Shown here one piece after another: positions 1 to 5,218 of a stretch of 5,218 nt of DNA. The stretch spans positions 1 through 5,218 of the forward strand of contig JAHEOI010000304.1 of the NCBI GenBank assembly GCA_018610125.1, written 5' to 3'. Source of the DNA: Verrucomicrobiota bacterium (lineage in GTDB: Bacteria; Verrucomicrobiota; Verrucomicrobiia; Limisphaerales; JAHEOI01). The translations under genes and the position numbers were made by a program. Position 1 is the first letter of the stretch. The number at the start of each line of letters is the position of its first letter. The notes under the pieces were generated by a model. It searched no databases. It saw nothing but the letters and a program-made list of their open reading frames with translations, and had not been told where the DNA came from.

Positions 1-514
1 GACAGCCCATACACCCTTTGGACATCGCCGCCGGCCCTTCCAATTGGGCCAGCTTGTTCGGGGGGCGATCGACCGCGCCGGGATGGTATTTCTCCGCCAA
101 TTTGATCTGCTCCTGGGTAAAGTCCTGCTTGCCGGTTACAGCCGCCCAAGCCGGTGCGCCGTGTCGACTCCGAACGAATTGGCGGTATTCCGCTGAATGG
201 CATTGCTGACAGTTCTTGGCAGTGAGATCCTTTGAAATGACAAAGCCCCGATGCTCCATTTCCTCCTGGCCATCCATCGGCTTATGGCAATCGAGACAGG
301 TAACCCCCTCGACGGCATGGGCGCTCCTCTGGAATTCATGGACGACCGCCGAAGTTTCACGTCGGTGACACTCAGCACACTTCCCCGTCGCTCGAATGAA
401 CTCCTGGCTGGGTTGGCTCAGATGCTCTTCCGGACGTTGTTGGTGCAGCAGGAATGCGCCCACAATAAGCGCTCCCGCAATGACGATCGCCACAAAGATC
501 GCTCGAAACGGCAT
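1..514 (-). CDS. Multiheme c-type cytochrome, HAO-like family (N-terminal part, cut by window edge)
   Basis: The reading frame is open from an ATG at 514 to the left edge: 171 codons plus one base, so the C-terminus is missing. Residues 5-23 are a hydrophobic stretch (AIFVAIVIAGALIVGAFLL), a signal peptide or N-terminal anchor. It is followed by CxxCH haem-binding motifs at residues 46-50 (CAECH), 73-77 (CLDCH) and 102-106 (CQQCH), and a fourth at 168-171 (CMGC) whose His would lie just outside the window. Extra His residues (59, 66, 88, 118, 144) could be distal haem ligands. The segment after the third motif, with RSRHGAPAW, resembles octahaem hydroxylamine oxidoreductase-like cytochromes, which handle hydroxylamine or nitrite at the periplasmic face. 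The family call comes from recall, not a search. Alternatives are other NapC-independent multihaem electron carriers. The start is supported by a good ribosome-binding site and by an in-frame stop at 563-565 with no other ATG between. Multihaem cytochrome is near certain; the subfamily and direction of catalysis are not. Confidence 0.85.
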   Translation of the reverse strand, partial: MPFRAIFVAIVIAGALIVGAFLLHQQRPEEHLSQPSQEFIRATGKCAECHRRETSAVVHEFQRSAHAVEGVTCLDCHKPMDGQEEMEHRGFVISKDLTAKNCQQCHSAEYRQFVRSRHGAPAWAAVTGKQDFTQEQIKLAEKYHPGAVDRPPNKLAQLEGPAAMSKGCMGC

Positions 515-519
515 AACTA

Positions 520-526
520 TTCCCCT
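520..526 (-). promoter_or_regulatory. Ribosome-binding site of the multiheme cytochrome gene
   Basis: On the minus strand AGGGGAA lies five bases before the ATG at 514. It is a purine-rich Shine-Dalgarno-like match at close to normal spacing and fixes the start of the cytochrome. Confidence 0.65.
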
Positions 527-584
527 AAATCGGCAACCGAGGTTGAAACAGACTCCACCCTCTCATGCCAGCAAGGCAATGAAG

Positions 585-615
585 AGTCTAACGCGTGTCC
601 GCCGAAGGATGTCAA
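585..615 (-). promoter_or_regulatory. Candidate sigma70-type promoter for the multiheme cytochrome gene
   Basis: On the minus strand a perfect TTGACA (610-615) is followed after 19 bases by TAGACT (585-590), which matches TATAAT at 4 of 6 positions. The spacer is longer than the optimal 17, so activity may be weak or activator-dependent. Transcription would start near 578, leaving a leader of about 65 nt before the ATG. Seen by eye only. Confidence 0.35.
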
Positions 616-617
616 GG

Positions 618-638
618 CCCTTCCTCCCCCTCCCTCTT
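618..638. other. Polypyrimidine/polypurine tract in the divergent intergenic region
   Basis: Twenty-one consecutive pyrimidines lie on the plus strand, so the minus strand carries a purine run with G-blocks GGG, GGGGG, GG and GGG. It sits just upstream of the minus-strand TTGACA box, between the two divergent promoters. It may be a flexible or unusual-structure element, or chance composition. No function can be assigned. Confidence 0.4.
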
Positions 639-681
639 GCGTCCATCCGCGGTCACGGCCTGTTCCCCGTTAAAAGCATTA

Positions 682-710
682 TTGATTTCTTACTCCCGCC
701 ACGATACACT
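682..710 (+). promoter_or_regulatory. Candidate sigma70-type promoter for the M1 aminopeptidase gene
   Basis: TTGATT (682-687) and TACACT (705-710) each match the consensus hexamer at 4 of 6 positions and are separated by exactly 17 bases. Transcription would begin near 717, giving a leader of about 27 nt before the ATG at 744. This argues against starting the protein at any of the upstream in-frame ATGs (396 onwards), which would lie before the promoter. Confidence 0.5.
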
Positions 711-743
711 AGCGCTCAAACCGGTAACGAAAAACGTCACTCT

Positions 744-3398
744 ATGAGCCAATATCGACCACGTCGGCGAGACCGTGTCCCTCAATGGATCACGCTTGGA
801 GTAGTATTGCTTGGGGCATTGACTGTGCATGGCGACTCGGCGATCCGACATCGCTGCGCTCAAGTAGCTTGGGCCAAGGGACAGCAAGAAGGAGGCAAGC
901 CGCAATACGCGCCGGATCGCCGGATTGATATCCTCAACCTCAAGCTCGACATCACCCCGCATTTCGACCGTCGATCGATCGACGGGAAATGCACGCTCAC
1001 CTTCAAGCCGATCGCTCTCCCGTGTCGCGAGATTCGGCTGGACGCGATCGACTTGAATGTCAAGGAGGTCCGGTCCTGCCAGTCTATCGAAGCGTATCAG
1101 GTCACCTCCGACCAGATCGTAGTGACATTCGAAAACGCCATCCCAGCCGACAAGAAAACGACGGTGACGATCACTTACTCCGCCGAGCCGAAGAAAGGGC
1201 TCTATTTCCGGACGCCGGAAATGGGCTATAAGGCGGGTGATACCCACCTTTTTACGCAGGGTGAGGCCCATCGGCATCGCCACTGGTTCCCAAGCCAGGA
1301 TTATCCCAACGAGCGGTTTCGGTCCGAGGTCATTTGCCGGGTCCCCCAGGGGATGACCGCTCTCTCCAACGGTCAGCTTGTTTCACAAAAAGAGAATGAA
1401 AAGACCGGACGGACGGTCTTTCATTGGAAGCAGTCCAAACCGCACGTGAATTACTTGATCTCGCTGGTGGCAGGCCACTTCAAGAAGCTTGAAGCGGAAT
1501 ACAATGGGATCCCGCTTGCGTTCTACACGCCGCCTTCCGATTTCGAGCAGGCCGCCAACTCATTCCAAGATACCAAAAAGATCCTTGCCTTCTTCGAGGA
1601 GGAGATCGGCGTGCCTTATCCCTGGGCCAAGTATTACAACGTCTGCGTCCAGGATTTCATGTTTGGCGGCATGGAAAACACAAGCATCACCACGTTGACG
1701 ACACGCACCCTGCACACCAAGGCGTCGGAAGAGCTTCGAACAACCTACCCACTCGACGCCCATGAGGTGGCGCATCAATGGTTCGGGGACCTCGTGACGT
1801 GCAAGGATTGGAGTCATTTATGGCTCAATGAGGGATTTGCGACCTATTACGCGGCCCTTTACGAAAAGCACAAGAATGGACGCGAGGCAATGCGGTATGA
1901 GCTCTACGAGAATGCCCGGCGCGTCCTCCGAGTCGAAGATGATAATATCCCGATTGTCTATCGGGAATATCAGAAGCCGATGGAGCAATTCACCTTTCGT
2001 GCCTATCCCAAGGGTGGCTGGGTGTTGCATATGCTACGCTCTCAATTAGGCCCAGAGCTCTATCGCAAGTGTATCCGGACCTACCTCGAGCGCCACAAGT
2101 TTGAATCGGTGGTCACGGAAGACTTGAATTCCGTCGTGGAAGAGCTTTCCGGGCGAACCTGGGACCGCTTCTTCGATCAATGGGTCTACCATGCGGGCCA
2201 TCCGATTCTCGATGTCAGCTACTCTTGGGACCAGCAGCAGAAGCTGGCCAAGTTATCGATCCGCCAAGCCCAAACGATCGACGAGCATACGATGCGCTTC
2301 CATTTCCCACTCACAATCGAATTTGAAACAAAAGGGGGCCGAGCTCGGGAACAGGTCCAAATCGATGAGAAGGCTGAAGACTTTTATTTCCCTCTCGAGC
2401 AAGCCCCTAAAATCGTCCGAGTCGATCCCGCTTACACGCTCTTGGCCGAGATCCGCTTCAACAAGCCGAAGCCGTTGCTCTATGCCCAGCTCAAAGACTC
2501 GGACGACATGATGGGCAGGCTCAGAGCGGTCCAACAGCTCAAAAAGAAGAAGAGCAATCGCGCGATTGAAGCGCTGAAAGAGACCTTAAACAGCGATCCT
2601 TTCTGGGGAGTGCGCGTCGAAGCGGCCCAAGCCCTTAAAACGATTCACTCCCCCAAGGCCCTGGATGCCTTGAGAGCCTCTCGTGAACAGTCGGATGCCC
2701 GGGCTCGCGAGGCTGTCGCCAAGGCGATTGGAGACTTTTATCACGACGATGCGCTTGAGGCCCTCCGAGGGATGCTCCGCGTCGAGACCAATCCCGTCAT
2801 CCAAGGTGCGCTTATTACCCCGGTCGGTGCCTATCCGAAGGATCAGGTCAGGAAGGTGATCCTGAAATATTTGAATACGAGCTCGTATCGAAATCGCCTT
2901 ACCGAAGCCGCTGTGGAAGCCATCCGCAACCAAGCCGATCCGAGCTACCTTCTCCCGCTACGGGAAGCCCTCAAACAGCGGGAATCGGAGTTCACCACCG
3001 GCGGAATCGCCAACACGCTCGAAACGCTCGCATTTCTGGCCCAGGAGAAGCGGGAGAAAGCACCAACACGCCGGTTCATTACCGATTTCGTCAACGACCC
3101 AAGAGACAGGGTCCGGGAGACGGCGATTGCCGCGCTCGGTACGCTCGGCGACCGAAAGGCGATCCCACTGCTGGAGACCTTCACCGTGGCCAAGGAAGAG
3201 AGCGCCGTACGAAAAAAGGCCAAGAAGGCCATCGACAAAATTCGTCAGGAAGAGGGGACTTCAGCGCAGCTTAAAGAGCTGCGTGACACGGTGCTCGACC
3301 TACAGAAGACGGTGGAAGGCCTGAATGACCAAGTCGGGCAGCTTAAGAAGCAGTTCCGTGCCAAGCAACAAAAGGACGGGGAGTCCAAATCGGAGTAA
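744..3398 (+). CDS. Exported M1 family zinc aminopeptidase with C-terminal HEAT-like repeats and coiled coil
   Basis: This encodes 884 residues and is predicted to remove N-terminal amino acids from peptides in the periplasm or outside the cell. Residues 1-44 form an export signal: Arg-rich RPRRRDR, a hydrophobic core at 15-28, and AWA at 42-44 as a possible cleavage site. The N-terminal beta domain spans about 56-250. The catalytic domain has the exopeptidase motif GGMEN (308-312), zinc site HEVAH (340-344), third ligand Glu363 in NEGFA exactly 18 residues later, and a probable catalytic Tyr421 in AYPKGG. All key residues are intact. A beta-rich segment (about 486-580) follows, then alpha-helical HEAT-like repeats (about 585-835) and a leucine/valine heptad coiled coil (about 842-872). 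The plain catalytic unit would end near 580, so about 300 residues are an extension. The frame is open back to 396, but that part is antisense to the cytochrome gene and precedes the promoter; the first 116 codons were therefore rejected. No clear Shine-Dalgarno precedes 744. The natural substrate is unknown. Confidence 0.93.
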   Translation: MSQYRPRRRDRVPQWITLGVVLLGALTVHGDSAIRHRCAQVAWAKGQQEGGKPQYAPDRRIDILNLKLDITPHFDRRSIDGKCTLTFKPIALPCREIRLDAIDLNVKEVRSCQSIEAYQVTSDQIVVTFENAIPADKKTTVTITYSAEPKKGLYFRTPEMGYKAGDTHLFTQGEAHRHRHWFPSQDYPNERFRSEVICRVPQGMTALSNGQLVSQKENEKTGRTVFHWKQSKPHVNYLISLVAGHFKKLEAEYNGIPLAFYTPPSDFEQAANSFQDTKKILAFFEEEIGVPYPWAKYYNVCVQDFMFGGMENTSITTLTTRTLHTKASEELRTTYPLDAHEVAHQWFGDLVTCKDWSHLWLNEGFATYYAALYEKHKNGREAMRYELYENARRVLRVEDDNIPIVYREYQKPMEQFTFRAYPKGGWVLHMLRSQLGPELYRKCIRTYLERHKFESVVTEDLNSVVEELSGRTWDRFFDQWVYHAGHPILDVSYSWDQQQKLAKLSIRQAQTIDEHTMRFHFPLTIEFETKGGRAREQVQIDEKAEDFYFPLEQAPKIVRVDPAYTLLAEIRFNKPKPLLYAQLKDSDDMMGRLRAVQQLKKKKSNRAIEALKETLNSDPFWGVRVEAAQALKTIHSPKALDALRASREQSDARAREAVAKAIGDFYHDDALEALRGMLRVETNPVIQGALITPVGAYPKDQVRKVILKYLNTSSYRNRLTEAAVEAIRNQADPSYLLPLREALKQRESEFTTGGIANTLETLAFLAQEKREKAPTRRFITDFVNDPRDRVRETAIAALGTLGDRKAIPLLETFTVAKEESAVRKKAKKAIDKIRQEEGTSAQLKELRDTVLDLQKTVEGLNDQVGQLKKQFRAKQQKDGESKSE

Positions 3399-3436
3399 CA
3401 GGGAGGGGAATTAACCCTAAGGACCCCTCACCTCGA

Positions 3437-3463
3437 TCCTCTCCCCTTCGAAAGGGGAGAGGA
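3437..3463. repeat. Perfect 12-bp inverted repeat, dispersed palindromic (REP-like) intergenic element
   Basis: Arms TCCTCTCCCCTT and AAGGGGAGAGGA are exact reverse complements around a 3-base loop (CGA). The element sits between two convergent genes and is preceded by CCCCTCACCTCGA. That layout (CCCTCACC, short gap, CTCTCCCC hairpin) resembles a family of intergenic palindromes I recall as scattered in many bacterial genomes. It folds equally well in RNA from either strand, so it could slow or end transcription from both genes and protect 3' ends. Only one copy is visible here, so the dispersed nature is inference. Confidence 0.75.
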
Positions 3464-3493
3464 AGCACCCGACCGCCTTGTCTGGTGCTTCCT
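3460..3493. terminator. Second hairpin between convergent genes, overlapping the palindrome
   Basis: Bases 3460-3469 (AGGAAGCACC) pair perfectly with 3484-3493 (GGTGCTTCCT) around a 14-base loop. The left arm uses 3460-3463, which also belong to the right arm of the preceding palindrome, so the two hairpins cannot both form completely. There is no T-tract directly after it on either strand, so a classic intrinsic terminator is not shown. A structured 3' end is the safer reading. Confidence 0.45.
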
Positions 3494-3563
3494 TCCGGGC
3501 TCTTTGAGAGAAGTATCAGCGCGTGCCGCACGTGCTCGATTGCAATGCAATCTCCGTCGATCT

Positions 3564-3580
3564 AAACGAGGCGTTTTTTT
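3564..3580 (+). terminator. Weak candidate terminator for the aminopeptidase transcript
   Basis: AAACG and CGTTT form a 5-bp stem with a 3-base loop, running into seven T residues (3574-3580). It is the only T-tract downstream of the peptidase, but the stem is short and A/T-rich, and the T-run overlaps the lysC stop codon on the other strand. It may act together with the stronger hairpins upstream. Confidence 0.3.
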
Positions 3581-4103
3581 ATCGCGTCTCGGCGATCTCG
3601 GGCTCGCTGAGGAGGGTGCGCCCCTCCTCCAGGAATGTGCGATGGACCGCTTGGGTCGCTTTCTCACCCTTTTCGAGATCGATGACCACCGAGATCTTGA
3701 TCTCGCTTGTCGAGATCATCATGATATTGATCCCCTCGCTGGAGAGGGTCTCGAAGAGCTTTGCCGCGACCCCTGAGTGACTCCGCATGCCGACCCCGAC
3801 GATCGAGAGCTTGCCTATATTCTCGTCGGCAATGACCTCTTGGTACTGCATCTCATCACGGAGTCGACCGATCACCTCATTCGCCTTCGGCAAGTCCGCC
3901 TTATCGATCGTAAAGGAGAGGTCGGTCGCCGGCGTATCAGCACCATGGCTGATATTCTGGACGATCATATCGACGTTAATCGCGGCCTGCTCCATCGCTT
4001 TAAAGATCCGACCGGCCACTCCCGGCCGGTCCGGCACCGCCACGAGCGTGACCTTGGCCTGGTTCTTGTCCAACGTCACCCCGCGAATAACGACATCTTC
4101 CAT
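3579..4103 (-). other. Possible internal start giving a separate aspartokinase beta (regulatory) subunit
   Basis: Met246 of LysC opens the segment MEDVVIRGVTL, immediately before the ACT domains. In-frame initiation there would give 174 residues holding only the regulatory part. In alpha2beta2 aspartokinases such as B. subtilis LysC, an internal ATG at nearly the same position produces the beta subunit. A purine stretch (AAAGG) lies upstream on the minus strand, but about 14 bases away, which is far for efficient initiation. This rests on family precedent and position, not on a clear ribosome-binding site. Confidence 0.4.
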
Positions 4104-4838
4104 GCTCTTGGTTTCGCCTTTCACAATCGTTCCCGGTTTATCATTCAAGCTTGAGCAAACAGCAAAGACCACACCATAATTCTTGGCAAATTCCACCGAC
4201 CGTGACTGCATGACCTTGGCCCCGGCGCCGGCAAGCTCGAGCATTTCATCGTAAGCGATCTCTCCCAGCTTCCGGGCATTCGGGACGATTCGGGGATCCG
4301 CGGTGTAAACACCATCCACATCGGTGTTGATCTGGCATAGATCCGCACCCAAGGCCGAAGCCAGAGCAATCGCGGTGAGATCCGAGCCACCACGACCCAA
4401 CGTCGTGATATGCCCATGAAGCGTTTGCCCCTGAAATCCGGCCACGATCACGACATTCCCCTGGTCGAGGTGGGCATGAATCTGCTGCGGGGTAATGTCT
4501 TGAATCCTGGCCTTGGTGTGCACCTCGTCGGTGATGATCCCGGCTTGAGCACCGGTCAACGAGACCGCCGGGACCTGCAAGGAATGAAGCGCCATGGCGG
4601 TCAAGGCAATCGTCGTCTGCTCACCGGTCGCCAAAAGCACATCCATCTCCCGCTCGTTCGGGAGCGGTGCAAGCGTCTTCGCCATGTCCAAGAGGTTATC
4701 CGTCACCCCTCGCATCGCCGAGACGACAACGACAATCTGATGCCCTTCCGATCTGTATCGGGCGATCCGCTCGGCCACTTTTTTGATGCGCTCCGGGGTC
4801 CCGACCGACGATCCGCCATATTTCTGAACGATTAACAT
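3579..4838 (-). CDS. lysC: Aspartate kinase (aspartokinase), monofunctional, with two C-terminal ACT domains
   Basis: This 419-residue enzyme phosphorylates L-aspartate with ATP, the first committed step toward lysine, methionine, threonine and isoleucine (EC 2.7.2.4), in the cytoplasm. The kinase domain shows KYGGSSVG (6-13), VVSAM (38-42), the ATGEQ motif (70-74), LGRGGSDLTA (147-156) and TDVDGVYTADPR (172-183). From about 250 onwards come two ACT domains, the first around AVPDRPGVAGRIF (267-279), the second around IVGVGMRSHSGVAAKLF (346-362) with ISTSEIKIS (375-383). These ACT segments bind lysine and/or threonine for feedback inhibition in the family. Length matches single-function aspartokinases of the B. 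subtilis LysC/C. glutamicum type; there is no fused homoserine dehydrogenase. Its AAGAGG ribosome-binding site (4850-4855) overlaps the thrC stop codon, 11 bases from the ATG, so translation is probably coupled to thrC. The gene converges on the aminopeptidase. Identification is secure; which amino acid inhibits it cannot be read from the sequence alone. Confidence 0.97.
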   Translation of the reverse strand: MLIVQKYGGSSVGTPERIKKVAERIARYRSEGHQIVVVVSAMRGVTDNLLDMAKTLAPLPNEREMDVLLATGEQTTIALTAMALHSLQVPAVSLTGAQAGIITDEVHTKARIQDITPQQIHAHLDQGNVVIVAGFQGQTLHGHITTLGRGGSDLTAIALASALGADLCQINTDVDGVYTADPRIVPNARKLGEIAYDEMLELAGAGAKVMQSRSVEFAKNYGVVFAVCSSLNDKPGTIVKGETKSMEDVVIRGVTLDKNQAKVTLVAVPDRPGVAGRIFKAMEQAAINVDMIVQNISHGADTPATDLSFTIDKADLPKANEVIGRLRDEMQYQEVIADENIGKLSIVGVGMRSHSGVAAKLFETLSSEGINIMMISTSEIKISVVIDLEKGEKATQAVHRTFLEEGRTLLSEPEIAETR

Positions 4839-4849
4839 GCTCGGCTTCG

Positions 4850-4855
4850 CCTCTT
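4850..4855 (-). promoter_or_regulatory. lysC ribosome-binding site overlapping the thrC stop codon
   Basis: On the minus strand AAGAGG begins inside the TAA stop of thrC (4854-4856) and ends 11 bases before the lysC ATG. The overlap suggests that ribosomes finishing thrC help load lysC (translational coupling), and no room is left for a separate promoter between the genes. Confidence 0.55.
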
Positions 4856-5218
4856 AGAGTCCGATCACCCGCATCACGGCCTCTTTATTCTTCTCGACCT
4901 GAATCGGCTTAAAGCCGGCACTGTTGATCGCCGTATCCGGATCCTTCAAGCCGTGACCGGTCATCGTCGCCGTCACGACACTCCCCGGCGGGATGCTTCC
5001 CTCCTCGATGCATTTGATCAGCCCTGCGATCGGCGCGGCACAGGCCGGTTCAACCAGAAGCCCTTCTGTCCGGGCAACGAGCTTATACGCCGAAAGGATC
5101 TCTTCATCCGTTACTTTACCCAAAAACCCGTTCGATTCCTTCACCGCATCCAAGGCCCCTTGCCAACTGGCCGGGTTGCCAATCCGGATCGCGGTCGCGA
5201 CGGTCTCGGGCTGTTCAA
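4854..5218 (-). CDS. thrC: Threonine synthase, C-terminal part (cut by window edge)
   Basis: The frame is open from the right edge to TAA at 4854-4856, giving 120 visible C-terminal residues; the start and the PLP-lysine region lie outside the window. The enzyme converts O-phospho-L-homoserine to L-threonine and phosphate using pyridoxal phosphate (EC 4.2.3.1). The visible part carries PETVATAIRIGNPASW near the edge, then a helical stretch with VTDEEILSAYKLVARTEG, LLVEPACAAPIAGL, and VVTATMTGHGLKDPD near the end. Together these are characteristic of the shorter bacterial/archaeal threonine synthase type and distinguish it from other fold-type II PLP enzymes such as threonine dehydratase. A shorter reading starting at TTG (5151-5153) is possible on paper but breaks the conserved block, so it was rejected. 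lysC follows after 15 bases. A homoserine dehydrogenase gene upstream would fit the pathway but is not visible. Confidence 0.94.
   Translation of the reverse strand, partial: EQPETVATAIRIGNPASWQGALDAVKESNGFLGKVTDEEILSAYKLVARTEGLLVEPACAAPIAGLIKCIEEGSIPPGSVVTATMTGHGLKDPDTAINSAGFKPIQVEKNKEAVMRVIGL

Noticed and set aside
558..575. Sigma54-like box (TGGCATG on the minus strand) upstream of the cytochrome gene
   Set aside because: The expected TTGCA-type -12 element is absent at the required spacing.
251..673. Plus-strand open frame of 140 codons
   Set aside because: It runs opposite the cytochrome coding frame, whose CxxCH motifs are unmistakable. Its product is low-complexity and basic, with no recognisable domain.
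396..743. Extended N-terminus of the aminopeptidase frame (116 extra codons)
   Set aside because: The part up to 514 is antisense to the cytochrome gene. The rest crosses the intergenic region and the promoter, has no signal-like or domain content, and precedes a good signal peptide at 744.
690..1283. Minus-strand open frame of 197 codons
   Set aside because: It is antisense to the signal peptide and N-terminal domain of the aminopeptidase and has no recognisable motif.
3504..3780. Two overlapping plus-strand open frames of 85-90 codons
   Set aside because: They cover the intergenic gap and the antisense of the lysC 3' end, and show no domain or ribosome-binding site.
4010..4031. 8-bp GC-rich hairpin in lysC (GACCGGCC / GGCCGGTC)
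   Set aside because: It falls on codons of the conserved ACT motif DRPGVAGR, so codon constraint and GC bias explain it.
3777..4179. Plus-strand open frames of 125-130 codons
   Set aside because: They are antisense to the conserved LysC ACT domains. Open antisense frames are common in GC-rich coding sequence.
4410..4835. Plus-strand open frame of 141 codons
   Set aside because: It is antisense to the LysC kinase domain, with His/Arg-rich composition typical of a reverse-frame artefact.

Overview
The window looks like a piece of a moderately GC-rich Gram-negative chromosome. The combination of a HAO-like multiheme cytochrome, a secreted M1 peptidase with HEAT repeats, and a thrC-lysC pair is what I would expect in Nitrospirota (Nitrospira-like) or a related nitrogen/metal-cycling lineage. 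That placement is inference from gene content; there is no rRNA or other marker gene here.

Layout: (1) Positions 1-514, minus strand, hold the N-terminal part of a membrane-anchored or exported multiheme c-type cytochrome. It has three complete CxxCH haem motifs and a fourth cut by the window edge. (2) Positions 515-743 are a divergent intergenic region with a promoter-like element facing each way and a polypyrimidine tract. (3) Positions 744-3398, plus strand, encode an exported M1 zinc aminopeptidase with an intact active site, extended by a HEAT-like repeat region and a C-terminal coiled coil. (4) Positions 3399-3578 separate convergent genes. They carry a perfect 12-bp palindrome of the dispersed-repeat type, a second hairpin that shares bases with it, and a T-tract. 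(5) Positions 3579-4838, minus strand, encode aspartate kinase (lysC), with a candidate internal start for a separate regulatory subunit. (6) Positions 4854 to the right edge, minus strand, encode the C-terminal third or so of threonine synthase (thrC).

How the genes work together: thrC and lysC are read leftwards as one unit, 15 nt apart, with the lysC ribosome-binding site touching the thrC stop codon. LysC makes the first committed step of aspartate-family amino acid synthesis and ThrC the last step of threonine synthesis. Homoserine dehydrogenase would be expected upstream, beyond the right edge. The cytochrome and the peptidase are divergent neighbours, probably both acting outside the cytoplasm, with no evident functional link. 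No CRISPR array, tRNA, rRNA, transposase or integration site was seen. Apart from domain extensions and intergenic hairpins this is an ordinary housekeeping region, and I found no strong case for an undescribed system.
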